35,140 bases of DNA, from positions 1 to 35,140 of the forward strand of contig CAMWNR010000010.1 in the NCBI GenBank assembly GCA_947175665.1, given 5' to 3'. The translations under genes were made by a program, and so were the position numbers. The stretch is from an uncultured Porphyromonadaceae bacterium (GTDB lineage Bacteria > Bacteroidota > Bacteroidia > Bacteroidales > Muribaculaceae). Under the pieces are notes generated by a model. The model ran no database searches. It was not told where the DNA came from and saw only the letters and a program-made list of their open reading frames with translations. The first letter of the stretch is position 1. The number at the start of each line of letters is the position of its first letter. Below, piece by piece: positions 16,613 through 23,722 of this stretch.

Positions 16613-17035
16613 ATGAAGAAACTTTTTGCTACAAAACAGTTGAATATACGCTTCTCGGAAGTTGACTCGATGAGTGTGGTATGGCACGGCTCCTATCCGC
16701 TATATTTTGAAGATGCGCGCGAGGAGTTTGGCAAAAAGTATGGACTTGAATACCTTACCATTTTTAACAACGGATGCTTTGCTCCACTGGTAGAGTTAAA
16801 CTTCCGGTACCGCCGCCCTATCCGATACGGTATGTCACCGATAATCGAAATCGAATACACCCCTACCGAAGCCGCAAAAATAATTTTTGATTACACAATC
16901 AGAGATTCCCTATCAGGTGAAATAATGGCTACCGGGCGCTCCATACAGGTATTTATGGACCACAACTACAATCTCCTCTGGGATAATCCCCCCTTCTACC
17001 AGGAGTGGAAAAAACACTGGCAAGTAATACCCTAA
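16613..17035 (+). CDS. 4-hydroxybenzoyl-CoA thioesterase-like hot-dog thioesterase
   Basis: A 140-residue acyl-thioesterase of the YbgC/4HBT family. The N-terminal 'IRFSEVDSMSVVWHGSYPLYFEDAR' shows the family signature (D-x(4)-V-x-x-x-x-Y, with the Asp/His active site region), followed by the long hot-dog helix. A thioesterase in the same place is a regular part of aryl polyene clusters, where it may remove stalled or finished chains from the ACP; that function is by analogy. It ends 11 nt before the 10-bp repeat array. Confidence 0.85.
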   Translation: MKKLFATKQLNIRFSEVDSMSVVWHGSYPLYFEDAREEFGKKYGLEYLTIFNNGCFAPLVELNFRYRRPIRYGMSPIIEIEYTPTEAAKIIFDYTIRDSLSGEIMATGRSIQVFMDHNYNLLWDNPPFYQEWKKHWQVIP

Positions 17036-17046
17036 AAACATCAAAT

Positions 17047-17106
17047 AATCAAGATTAATCACCCTAAATCAAGATTAATCAAGATTAATCAGGCTAAATC
17101 AAGATT
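17047..17106 (+). repeat. tandem array of 10-nt units, upstream of fused ketosynthase 1
   Basis: Six consecutive units with exact 10-nt spacing: AATCAAGATT (four times), AATCACCCTA and AATCAGGCTA. Where unit ends meet, the palindrome GATTAATC forms (17053, 17073 and 17083). The same units make the array at 19371-19450. A 10-nt period places each unit on the same face of the helix. Confidence 0.9.
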
Positions 17107-17137
17107 AAAAAAACCACAATCCGGAATACTAAAATAA

Positions 17138-18928
17138 ATGATCACCATACTGTCACATAACATCACCTCTCCGTTAGGTTTTACCTCGCAAGAAAACTTC
17201 GAGGCGATTCTTGACGGCAAGTCGGCCCTTAGACGCAATATCTCCTGCTTTGGTCTTCCGGAGAAGGTATGTGCTTCACTTTTCGACCGCGATACAATAG
17301 AATCAAAGGTTGCCGCACTGGATATCGACTCCTCGCGTTATACTTTTTTCGAAAAGATTGCGATACTCTCGGCCACCGATGCTATTGCTTCGGCAGGTAT
17401 TGATCCCTCTTCTGATGATGTGATATTTATTATATCTTCTACCAAGGGTAATGTCGATTATCTGGAGTTTGATGAGTATGATGAGAGGTGCTTCCTGAGC
17501 GGCTCTGCAAAAAAAATAGCAGATTATTTCCGCAACCCCAATATTCCTGTTACTGTTTCTAACGCATGTATCTCCGGGTTATCAGCACAAATTCTGGCCG
17601 AACGTTTGCTTATCTCCGGTCAATACCGCACCGCTGTTGTAATAGGAGCCGATACACTCTCTAAATTTATTATCTCGGGCTTTCAGTCTTTTATGGCTTT
17701 GAGTGCCACTGAGTGTCGTCCTTATGATAAGTGGCGCAACGGTTTGAATCTTGGTGAGGCCGCGGCAACATTAGTGTTCTCTCGCCTTGATGACAATAAG
17801 AGTGCCAATTACAGGTGGCATCTGGCATCAACTTCTTCTCACAATGATGCCAATCATATCTCGGGCCCCTCCCGCACAGGTCAAGGCGCTTATCTCGTAT
17901 TAAAGGATCTCATTAAAGATTGTGACATTGATGATATAGCCTTTATCAATGCTCACGGTACTTCTACCCTTTATAATGATGAGATGGAGTCTATCGCTAT
18001 ACATCGTGCCGGATTGGATAAAGTTCCTGTCAATGGCCTTAAGGGATTTTATGGTCATACCCTCGGTGCAGCCGGTATAGTAGAAACTATTTTATCAACT
18101 ATGGCTCTTGATAAGGGGTTAATACTACCTACGCGGGGATACTCCGAACCGGGAACATCCCGCGAACTTAATCTGGATTCCAAACTCCGCAAAACCAATG
18201 GCCGCACGTTTATCAAACTCCTCTCGGGATTCGGAGGTTCGAATGCCGGTGTCCGTTTCATCAAAACTCTTTCTCCCGATTCCTCTGATAGCACTGAAGC
18301 GTCTGCATCTCAAGCCGAAAAAGGATTGAAACGTATTGACAATGCAGCGATAAATCGTGACGGTAACGATACAACCGGTATAAATACAAGAGTCATTGAC
18401 GAGATTATCATCACTCCTACCGGCATTAAACACGGTGACCGGAGTGAGGATTGGAATGTGGATTCTCTTACCGAATTATATCGGGAAAAGTGTGGCAATT
18501 ATCCTAAGTTCTTTAAGATGGATAATCTATGCAAGTTGGGTTTTATAGCGTCGGAGATCATTCTTTCTGATTTTCCAAAAGAGGAGAAAGAGAAGTGCGC
18601 CGTTATCCTGTTTAATCGGGATGGTTCGCTTAACACCGATCGTAACTATATGAAAACAATATGCGATACGACCAACTTCTTCCCAAGCCCCGCTACTTTT
18701 GTATACACCTTGGCTAATATAGTTACCGGTGAAATTGCTATCAGACATAAAATATTCGGTGAGACATCTTTTTATATTCTGGATAAGGAAGAGGCCGAAC
18801 TGCAGAATAAAATTGTAACCTCGACCTTCTTAACCTCCTCCCCCAAGATGATTCTGACCGGTTGGGTGGAATATGAAAACTGCCACGATTATTATGCTCA
18901 TTTTCAACTCATAAAACCGACCACATAA
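17138..18928 (+). CDS. ketosynthase fused to a degenerate thiolase-fold domain
   Basis: 596 residues in two parts. Residues 1-385 are a beta-ketoacyl-ACP synthase with a complete active site: C144 ('VSNACISGL'), H273 ('NAHGTSTLYND'), K302 and H307 ('KGFYGHTLGAAG'). A Ser/Thr/Asp-rich linker (about 385-418) leads to a 180-residue C-terminal domain with 'FKMDNLCKLGFIASE', 'CAVILFNRDGSLNTDRNY' and 'IVTGEIAIRHKIFGETSFYI'. This looks like the N-terminal half of a thiolase/KS fold that has lost the nucleophilic Cys (the corresponding 'VYTLANI' has none). In related Bacteroidales clusters I would expect such a piece as a separate small protein, so this appears to be a fusion, possibly a chain-length partner in cis. 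Confidence 0.82.
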   Translation: MITILSHNITSPLGFTSQENFEAILDGKSALRRNISCFGLPEKVCASLFDRDTIESKVAALDIDSSRYTFFEKIAILSATDAIASAGIDPSSDDVIFIISSTKGNVDYLEFDEYDERCFLSGSAKKIADYFRNPNIPVTVSNACISGLSAQILAERLLISGQYRTAVVIGADTLSKFIISGFQSFMALSATECRPYDKWRNGLNLGEAAATLVFSRLDDNKSANYRWHLASTSSHNDANHISGPSRTGQGAYLVLKDLIKDCDIDDIAFINAHGTSTLYNDEMESIAIHRAGLDKVPVNGLKGFYGHTLGAAGIVETILSTMALDKGLILPTRGYSEPGTSRELNLDSKLRKTNGRTFIKLLSGFGGSNAGVRFIKTLSPDSSDSTEASASQAEKGLKRIDNAAINRDGNDTTGINTRVIDEIIITPTGIKHGDRSEDWNVDSLTELYREKCGNYPKFFKMDNLCKLGFIASEIILSDFPKEEKEKCAVILFNRDGSLNTDRNYMKTICDTTNFFPSPATFVYTLANIVTGEIAIRHKIFGETSFYILDKEEAELQNKIVTSTFLTSSPKMILTGWVEYENCHDYYAHFQLIKPTT

Positions 18929-18939
18929 TATCATCTCAG

Positions 18940-19055
18940 CCTTATTCCCCACTCTCTCCCCTCAACCGCCTCCCTCCTCTATCACCCTCCTCTTAATCCT
19001 CTCCGGATTATCTCCAATTCTCTCCTTACCTATAAAAATTTCCTCTTAAATTCTT
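18940..19055 (+). promoter_or_regulatory. C/U-rich, G-poor leader (possible Rho-utilisation site)
   Basis: Only 3 G residues occur in these 116 nt (18968, 19005, 19006), while C and T make up most of the sequence, with runs such as CTCCCTCCTC. A long, unstructured C-rich and G-poor RNA is the usual composition for Rho loading. It lies in the 170-nt gap after the fused ketosynthase, before the second ACP, where premature termination would create polarity. CCTCC words also resemble anti-Shine-Dalgarno sequence. Function inferred only from composition. Confidence 0.4.
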
Positions 19056-19098
19056 GACTTACCGATTAAAACATCTTAACATATAATTAAATAACGAT

Positions 19099-19347
19099 AT
19101 GGAAAATCTGATTGATAAACTTAAATCTCAAATAATCGAAGTTCTGAATCTCGAAGACCTTACTCCTGCCGATATTGATGTAGACGCACCTCTTTTTGGC
19201 GAGGGATTGGGACTCGACTCAATAGATGCGCTCGAACTTATTGTCCTCCTCGAACGCGAATACGGTATAAAACTTTCAAATCCAGCCGAAGGTAAAGAGA
19301 TATTCAAGTCAGTCAAATCAATAGCAGACTATATCTCCAACCATTAA
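19099..19347 (+). CDS. acyl carrier protein (second)
   Basis: An 82-residue ACP, with the phosphopantetheine Ser at S41 in 'GLGLDSIDALELIVLLE', and 'DVDAPLFGEGLGLD' before it, which is the sequence style of carrier proteins working with type II polyketide or aryl polyene ketosynthases. It lies between the two fused ketosynthase genes, with a C-rich leader before it and a 10-bp repeat array after it. Two ACPs in one cluster are expected for aryl polyene systems, perhaps one for priming and one for elongation; which does what cannot be read from sequence. Confidence 0.92.
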   Translation: MENLIDKLKSQIIEVLNLEDLTPADIDVDAPLFGEGLGLDSIDALELIVLLEREYGIKLSNPAEGKEIFKSVKSIADYISNH

Positions 19348-19370
19348 GCCAAAAGCAAGATTAAAGCCTA

Positions 19371-19450
19371 AATCACGTTTAATCAGGCTAAATCAAGATT
19401 AATCAGGCTAAATCAGGCTAAATCAGGTTTAATCAAGATTAATCACCCTT
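19371..19450 (+). repeat. tandem array of 10-nt units, upstream of fused ketosynthase 2
   Basis: Eight consecutive 10-nt units: AATCACGTTT, AATCAGGCTA (three), AATCAAGATT (two), AATCAGGTTT and AATCACCCTT, preceded by two decayed units (19353-19370). GATTAATC palindromes occur at 19397 and 19437. It is clearly the same repeat as at 17047-17106 and occupies the equivalent place before a fused ketosynthase. Confidence 0.9.
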
Positions 19451-19486
19451 TCGCTCCGGTTTTATACCCCCCTAAGACTCTAATAT

Positions 19487-21808
19487 ATGGAAATTTTCAT
19501 CACAGGATACGGCATCATTTCAGCCATCGGCAATGGGGTTGACGAAACTCTCAATTCTCTTCTGGATTCTTCCTCAGGAGTCGGACCGATACGTCATCTC
19601 CTTACCGATCATGCTCATCTGCCCGCCGGTGAGGTTAAATTTTCCAATTCTGAATTGGCCACCCTGGCCGGTGTGGGTTATCCTGAGTCTGAATTACGTA
19701 CTGTTCTTCTCGGTATTATTGCCGGCAAGGAGGCTATCGCTTCCGCAAGACTGCAGAAGGTTGATATTGAGCATGCCGCCTTTATCAATGGTACTACTGT
19801 CGGAGGGATGGATTTATCGGAGAAGCATTTTGCCAAACTTCTTCAGGATAGATCTGACGATATCGCTATGGCCGAACTGGGTTACAACGATTGTGGTGTT
19901 TCATCCCGACTTATCGCTGATCGTCTTGGCAAATTCGGTTTTATCACCACCTCTTCTACCGCTTGCTCTTCGGCTGCCAATGCCATTATCTTGGGAGCAA
20001 ATATGATTAGTAACGGTTTAGTTGACATAGTTGTGGCCGGTGGCAGCGAATCTTTGAGCAAATTTCATCTTAACGGATTTAATACTCTGATGATTCTTGA
20101 TAAGGAGAAGAGTCGCCCGTTTGATGAATTGCGTGCCGGCATCAATCTGGGTGAGGGCGCGGCTTATATCGTTCTGGAGAGTAAGCGCAGCGTATTGCGT
20201 AGGGGCGTCACTCCACTCGGTATACTCAGAGGTTATGCCAATACCTGCGATGCTTTTCATCAGACAGCCTCCTCTGACAATGGCGAGGGGGCATATCTTT
20301 CTATGACTGAGGCGATGGATATGGCCGCTATCAAGCCCGCGGAGATAGATTATATCAATGCTCATGGCACCGGCACCCCCAACAATGATATTACGGAGTT
20401 GGCCGCCATGCAGAGAATCTGGGGACAAGCCCTCCCCCATTTCTCTTCTACCAAACCCTTTACCGGTCATACTACAAGTGCTTCCGGTTCTATCGAGGCA
20501 GTCATATCGCTTCTGGCACTCCGCCACGGTTTCATACCTGCAAATGCAGGATGGGTTTCACCTATCGCTCCGGATTCTACGCCGGTAAGGAGTATGTTAC
20601 GTCATAACGGTCTCAGAAATATAATTTGCAATTCATTCGGTTTTGGTGGTAATGATTCCACTCTTATCTTTTCTAATGCGGACTACCGTTTCTTAAATTC
20701 TGAATATGGTGCTGACAATCCGGTCTGCCGAACTCCCCGTAAGGTCTGCAATATATCCGAAACCGAAACCGAATGGATACAATATCCGTGTTATGTCCAA
20801 TCTATCGCGCAGGTTTCCTGTCAGTCTCCTCTTTGTGATGACTGGATGGAGAATCCTGCTCTCTACTCCGATAAATTCGCACCGGCGATAGAACCCTCTG
20901 TCAAGGAGTTTGTAAAACCCTCCGAGGCGAGGAGACTAAGCCGGATTCTGAAACGTACAGTTGCCACATCGCTTACCGCTCTTAAGGAGGCGTACTTGGA
21001 TATGCCCGATGCCATAATCACCGGTACAGGTATGGGATGTCTGGAAAATTCAGAAAAGTTTCTTACCGATATGGCGGTTTATGGTGAGAGTAAACTTAAA
21101 CCTACTCTCTTCATGCAGTCTACACATAATACTATCTCTTCGCTGATAGCGATTATGCTTAAGTGTCACGGATATAACAATACTTATTCGCACCGCGGCA
21201 TCTCGTTTGACAGTGCCTTGCTTGATGCCATGACACAGATTAATTGCGGCAAGATAATGTCGGCTCTTGTGGGAGCGCATGATGAGGTGACACCCCTTTT
21301 TGCGGATATTATGGCGCATACACATCCTGAGTTTAACCTTATCTCGGAGAACTCTGTATCTGCTGTAATTTCCGGTAATGCCGATAATGCTATCTGCCGG
21401 TTGGCAGATATTAAAATACTGAATCGGCCGGTATTAACCGATGTTGCCTCTATCCTGAAGAATTGGATGAGTGATCCTTCCCGCTCCGCCATAATCACCG
21501 GGATGAATGGTAATCCCCTTAACGATACCCCGTATAAGCATCTGCTTGACCTTGTCAATTTTAAAACGAGAGTATTGAAGTTCCGTCACATTTTTGGCGA
21601 TAATTACTCCTCTTCCGCTATGGGATTTTACGTAGGTGTGCGTATTCTGGAGAATTCTGCTATTCCTGCTCATCTTGTGGCCGGATCTGAGGAGATTGCA
21701 AATGATATTCCTGTCGATACCGGTATGCTTAAGGATGTAATTATTCTCAATCATACTGAAGATGACATCTGGAGCATTATCAAGTTAACTTCTATACGTA
21801 ACCTATGA
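19487..21808 (+). CDS. ketosynthase-chain length factor fusion
   Basis: 773 residues. Residues 1-400 form a ketosynthase with complete C160 ('TSSTACSSAAN'), H293 ('NAHGTGTPNND'), K323 and H328 ('TKPFTGHTTSASG'). From about 415 on is a second, divergent ketosynthase-like half ('PCYVQSIAQVSC', 'AIITGTGMGCLENSEKF', 'MQSTHNTISSLIAIML', 'GYNNTYSHRGISFDSALLDA') matching the chain-length-factor-like KS domain style (Pfam Ketoacyl-synt_2), in which the catalytic Cys is replaced (here the STHNT segment). KS and CLF are separate proteins that form a heterodimer in proteobacterial aryl polyene systems; here they are one chain. The stop overlaps the next gene by 4 nt (ATGA). Confidence 0.85.
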   Translation: MEIFITGYGIISAIGNGVDETLNSLLDSSSGVGPIRHLLTDHAHLPAGEVKFSNSELATLAGVGYPESELRTVLLGIIAGKEAIASARLQKVDIEHAAFINGTTVGGMDLSEKHFAKLLQDRSDDIAMAELGYNDCGVSSRLIADRLGKFGFITTSSTACSSAANAIILGANMISNGLVDIVVAGGSESLSKFHLNGFNTLMILDKEKSRPFDELRAGINLGEGAAYIVLESKRSVLRRGVTPLGILRGYANTCDAFHQTASSDNGEGAYLSMTEAMDMAAIKPAEIDYINAHGTGTPNNDITELAAMQRIWGQALPHFSSTKPFTGHTTSASGSIEAVISLLALRHGFIPANAGWVSPIAPDSTPVRSMLRHNGLRNIICNSFGFGGNDSTLIFSNADYRFLNSEYGADNPVCRTPRKVCNISETETEWIQYPCYVQSIAQVSCQSPLCDDWMENPALYSDKFAPAIEPSVKEFVKPSEARRLSRILKRTVATSLTALKEAYLDMPDAIITGTGMGCLENSEKFLTDMAVYGESKLKPTLFMQSTHNTISSLIAIMLKCHGYNNTYSHRGISFDSALLDAMTQINCGKIMSALVGAHDEVTPLFADIMAHTHPEFNLISENSVSAVISGNADNAICRLADIKILNRPVLTDVASILKNWMSDPSRSAIITGMNGNPLNDTPYKHLLDLVNFKTRVLKFRHIFGDNYSSSAMGFYVGVRILENSAIPAHLVAGSEEIANDIPVDTGMLKDVIILNHTEDDIWSIIKLTSIRNL

Positions 21809-22167
21809 TACTCTGGAGATTAATATTATTGGTTTTGATTCAGAGCGTCGCTCTCTCATCGGGTCAACTTACCATGAAGATCGCACTCGACCGTATGCCT
21901 CAATTCTCATGGTCTGTGGCATTTTGGCGCGACCTGCTCACTAACTGGTGGTTTCTCCTGTGTGGCATACTCTTCGGAGTGAGTTCGATACTCTGGATGT
22001 ATATTCTTAAACATTATCCGCTCAGCGTGGCATACCCTATGGCAAGCGTAAGTTACATTATCACCATACTTATGGCGATATTCTTTCTGCACGAGGAGGT
22101 ATCTGCGTTGCGCTGGGTTGGAATAGCGCTTATCACTCTCGGCTGCATATTTGTAGCCGGGAAGTAA
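21805..22167 (+). CDS. small DMT/SMR-like membrane transporter (EamA half)
   Basis: 120 residues with four predicted membrane helices and the signature 'YPLSVAYPMASVSYIITILMA' plus 'LRWVGIALITLGCIFVAGK', typical of the small multidrug resistance/EamA superfamily, including ArnE/ArnF-like flippases of lipid-linked sugars. Such a protein would work as a dimer. It is translationally coupled to the KS-CLF fusion by a 4-nt overlap, so it is a true member of the operon, and a role in flipping a lipid- or sugar-linked polyene precursor is plausible but inferred. Confidence 0.72.
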   Translation: MILWRLILLVLIQSVALSSGQLTMKIALDRMPQFSWSVAFWRDLLTNWWFLLCGILFGVSSILWMYILKHYPLSVAYPMASVSYIITILMAIFFLHEEVSALRWVGIALITLGCIFVAGK

Positions 22168-22193
22168 ATGATAAAAACTCTATAAGTAAGTAT

Positions 22194-22838
22194 ATGAAAC
22201 ATATCTTTTATATATTGATTATCACAATTTTCTCGGTATGTAATCCTATTATCGGTGTTGCCGTAACTCCGGTTATCGGATCTGAACTTACCAACACTGT
22301 CACTGCGCTCAACAAGGCTTCGGCTCAGTTGAAAAGTATGGAGTGTGAGTTTGTACAGACCAAGAACCTCAAAATGCTCAAGGATAAAATGGTATCTAAA
22401 GGTAAAATGTATTATGCCGCCCCCGATAAGTTACGCTGGGAGTATACCAATCCTTATCAGTACCTCTTTATCTTTAACGGCTCTAAAGTCTTTATAAAAA
22501 ACAAGGGTACTCAAAATGTAATAGATACCAAATCCAACAAAATCTTTAAAGAGGTGGCTCGCATCATGATGCAGACCGTGACCGGAAAAGCATTGTCCGA
22601 TTCTAACGACTTTGTTATCTCTGTCTCTAAAGATGCCACGACCTATTTTGTCTCGATGACTCCTAAAAAGAGGGATTTGAAACAACTTTTCCAGTCGGTG
22701 ACTCTATCCTTTAACCGCAATTCAAAATTGATAGACTGTATACGTATCAATGAGAAGAATGGAGACTACACCGTGATTAAACTTACTAATTTAAAATCTA
22801 ACAGATCTCTTGATGCAAAGTTATTCAGCATTCCTTAG
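22194..22838 (+). CDS. LolA-like periplasmic carrier protein
   Basis: 214 residues with an N-terminal signal peptide (hydrophobic 'IFYILIITIFSVCNPIIGVAV') and the LolA fold signature: 'SMECEFVQTKNLKML', 'SKGKMYYAAPDKLRWEYTNPYQYLFIFNG'. LolA shuttles lipoproteins across the periplasm; cluster-linked paralogues are a regular component of aryl polyene loci and are thought to carry the hydrophobic pigment. Its last 26 nt overlap the start of the next gene, indicating tight coupling. This is probably not the housekeeping LolA because of its location. Confidence 0.85.
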   Translation: MKHIFYILIITIFSVCNPIIGVAVTPVIGSELTNTVTALNKASAQLKSMECEFVQTKNLKMLKDKMVSKGKMYYAAPDKLRWEYTNPYQYLFIFNGSKVFIKNKGTQNVIDTKSNKIFKEVARIMMQTVTGKALSDSNDFVISVSKDATTYFVSMTPKKRDLKQLFQSVTLSFNRNSKLIDCIRINEKNGDYTVIKLTNLKSNRSLDAKLFSIP

Positions 22839-23355
22839 TCGCTTATCTCTACTGATATTATTTCTCTTCTCTCCCTTTTCAGGATATGAGATTATAGCCG
22901 GCGAGAATGGTGAGAATGGTGCGATTGTCAATGTGGATGAAACGCCTCCCGGTGAGTATGAATTGCCGGCCGGTGATAGTGAGGTCAGGAGATGGAATAT
23001 TAATCTTTCTACACCTAAGGCTGCTGTTTCCGGTTTTTTTCTGATACGCGATGAGAATGATTCTATCGCAGGCTCTATCATCAATGAGTTTGGTATTTCT
23101 TTAGCGGATTTCAGATTTAATCCGGTTTCGGGCAAGGTGAAATTTATAAATCTTACCGGGTTTCTCAATAAGTGGTATCTCAAAAAGTTGCTGGCTAAGG
23201 ATTTATCTCTTGCATTAAAGCGATTGACCACCCCCTCCCTCTCTTCGCCCAAAGGGTATGATGTCTTTGTATCATCAGATACAGTCGTTATCCATAATCT
23301 TAAGTATGATATAACTTATCAATTCTCCCCCCTGAGTGATGAAACTGATAAATAA
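22813..23355 (+). CDS. exported LolB-like companion protein
   Basis: About 180 residues with a signal peptide (hydrophobic 'LSRLSLLILFLFSPFSGYEII') and a small beta-rich domain containing 'DENDSIAGSIINEFGISLADFRFN' and 'GFLNKWYLKKLLAKDLSLAL'. I cannot name the family with certainty. The position right after LolA and the 'GSIINEFG' pattern resemble the LolB-like/DUF3261-type protein of other aryl polyene clusters, which would receive cargo at the outer membrane; no lipobox Cys is seen, which is against a canonical LolB. The ATG at 22813 is preferred over a TTG 3 nt earlier. It overlaps lolA by 26 nt and the next gene by 17 nt. Confidence 0.6.
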   Translation: MQSYSAFLSRLSLLILFLFSPFSGYEIIAGENGENGAIVNVDETPPGEYELPAGDSEVRRWNINLSTPKAAVSGFFLIRDENDSIAGSIINEFGISLADFRFNPVSGKVKFINLTGFLNKWYLKKLLAKDLSLALKRLTTPSLSSPKGYDVFVSSDTVVIHNLKYDITYQFSPLSDETDK

Positions 23356-23722
23356 TCTTTTCGATATAATCTCTCCTTATGATTCCGATATTTTCCGCAT
23401 CAGGCTTAACCCTGACTGCATAATATACCGTGCGCATTTCCCTGAATTGCCTATTACTCCGGGAGTATGCATTTTACAGATAGGTGCTGAGATTCTGGAG
23501 CGTAAGTTTGACACTCCTCTTGAAATCACCAAGGTCAGAAACGCCAAGTTTCTTAAAGTCATCAATCCCGTTGATACGCCTGAACTTACTTATCGGTTTA
23601 CATCTCTGACAATTGTTGATACACATAATATTTCGACTTCTCTTTTAGTAGAAGCCGATGGGGTGGTATATTCCAAATTATCCTTTACTCTAACTCCTGC
23701 ATCTCAAATTGAACTTAAGTAA
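23339..23722 (+). CDS. FabZ-like hot-dog 3-hydroxyacyl-ACP dehydratase (second)
   Basis: 127 residues. 'RAHFPELPITPGVCILQ' keeps the classical FabA/FabZ active-site loop (HFPxxPxxPGV with the catalytic His). It therefore looks like the catalytic FabZ-type dehydratase, complementing the earlier ApeP-type one. The ATG at 23339 is taken as start (a GTG 3 nt earlier is also open). The 17-nt overlap with the previous gene and the TAATG junction with the next gene show strict operon structure. Confidence 0.82.
   Translation: MKLINNLFDIISPYDSDIFRIRLNPDCIIYRAHFPELPITPGVCILQIGAEILERKFDTPLEITKVRNAKFLKVINPVDTPELTYRFTSLTIVDTHNISTSLLVEADGVVYSKLSFTLTPASQIELK

Noticed and set aside
17047..17106. CRISPR array
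   Set aside because: Units are 10 nt, directly contiguous, without unique spacers, and no cas genes are in the window.
19053..19095. TTGACT ... TATAAT as a sigma-70 type promoter for the second ACP
   Set aside because: The spacing is about 22 nt and Bacteroidetes primary sigma factor uses a different consensus.
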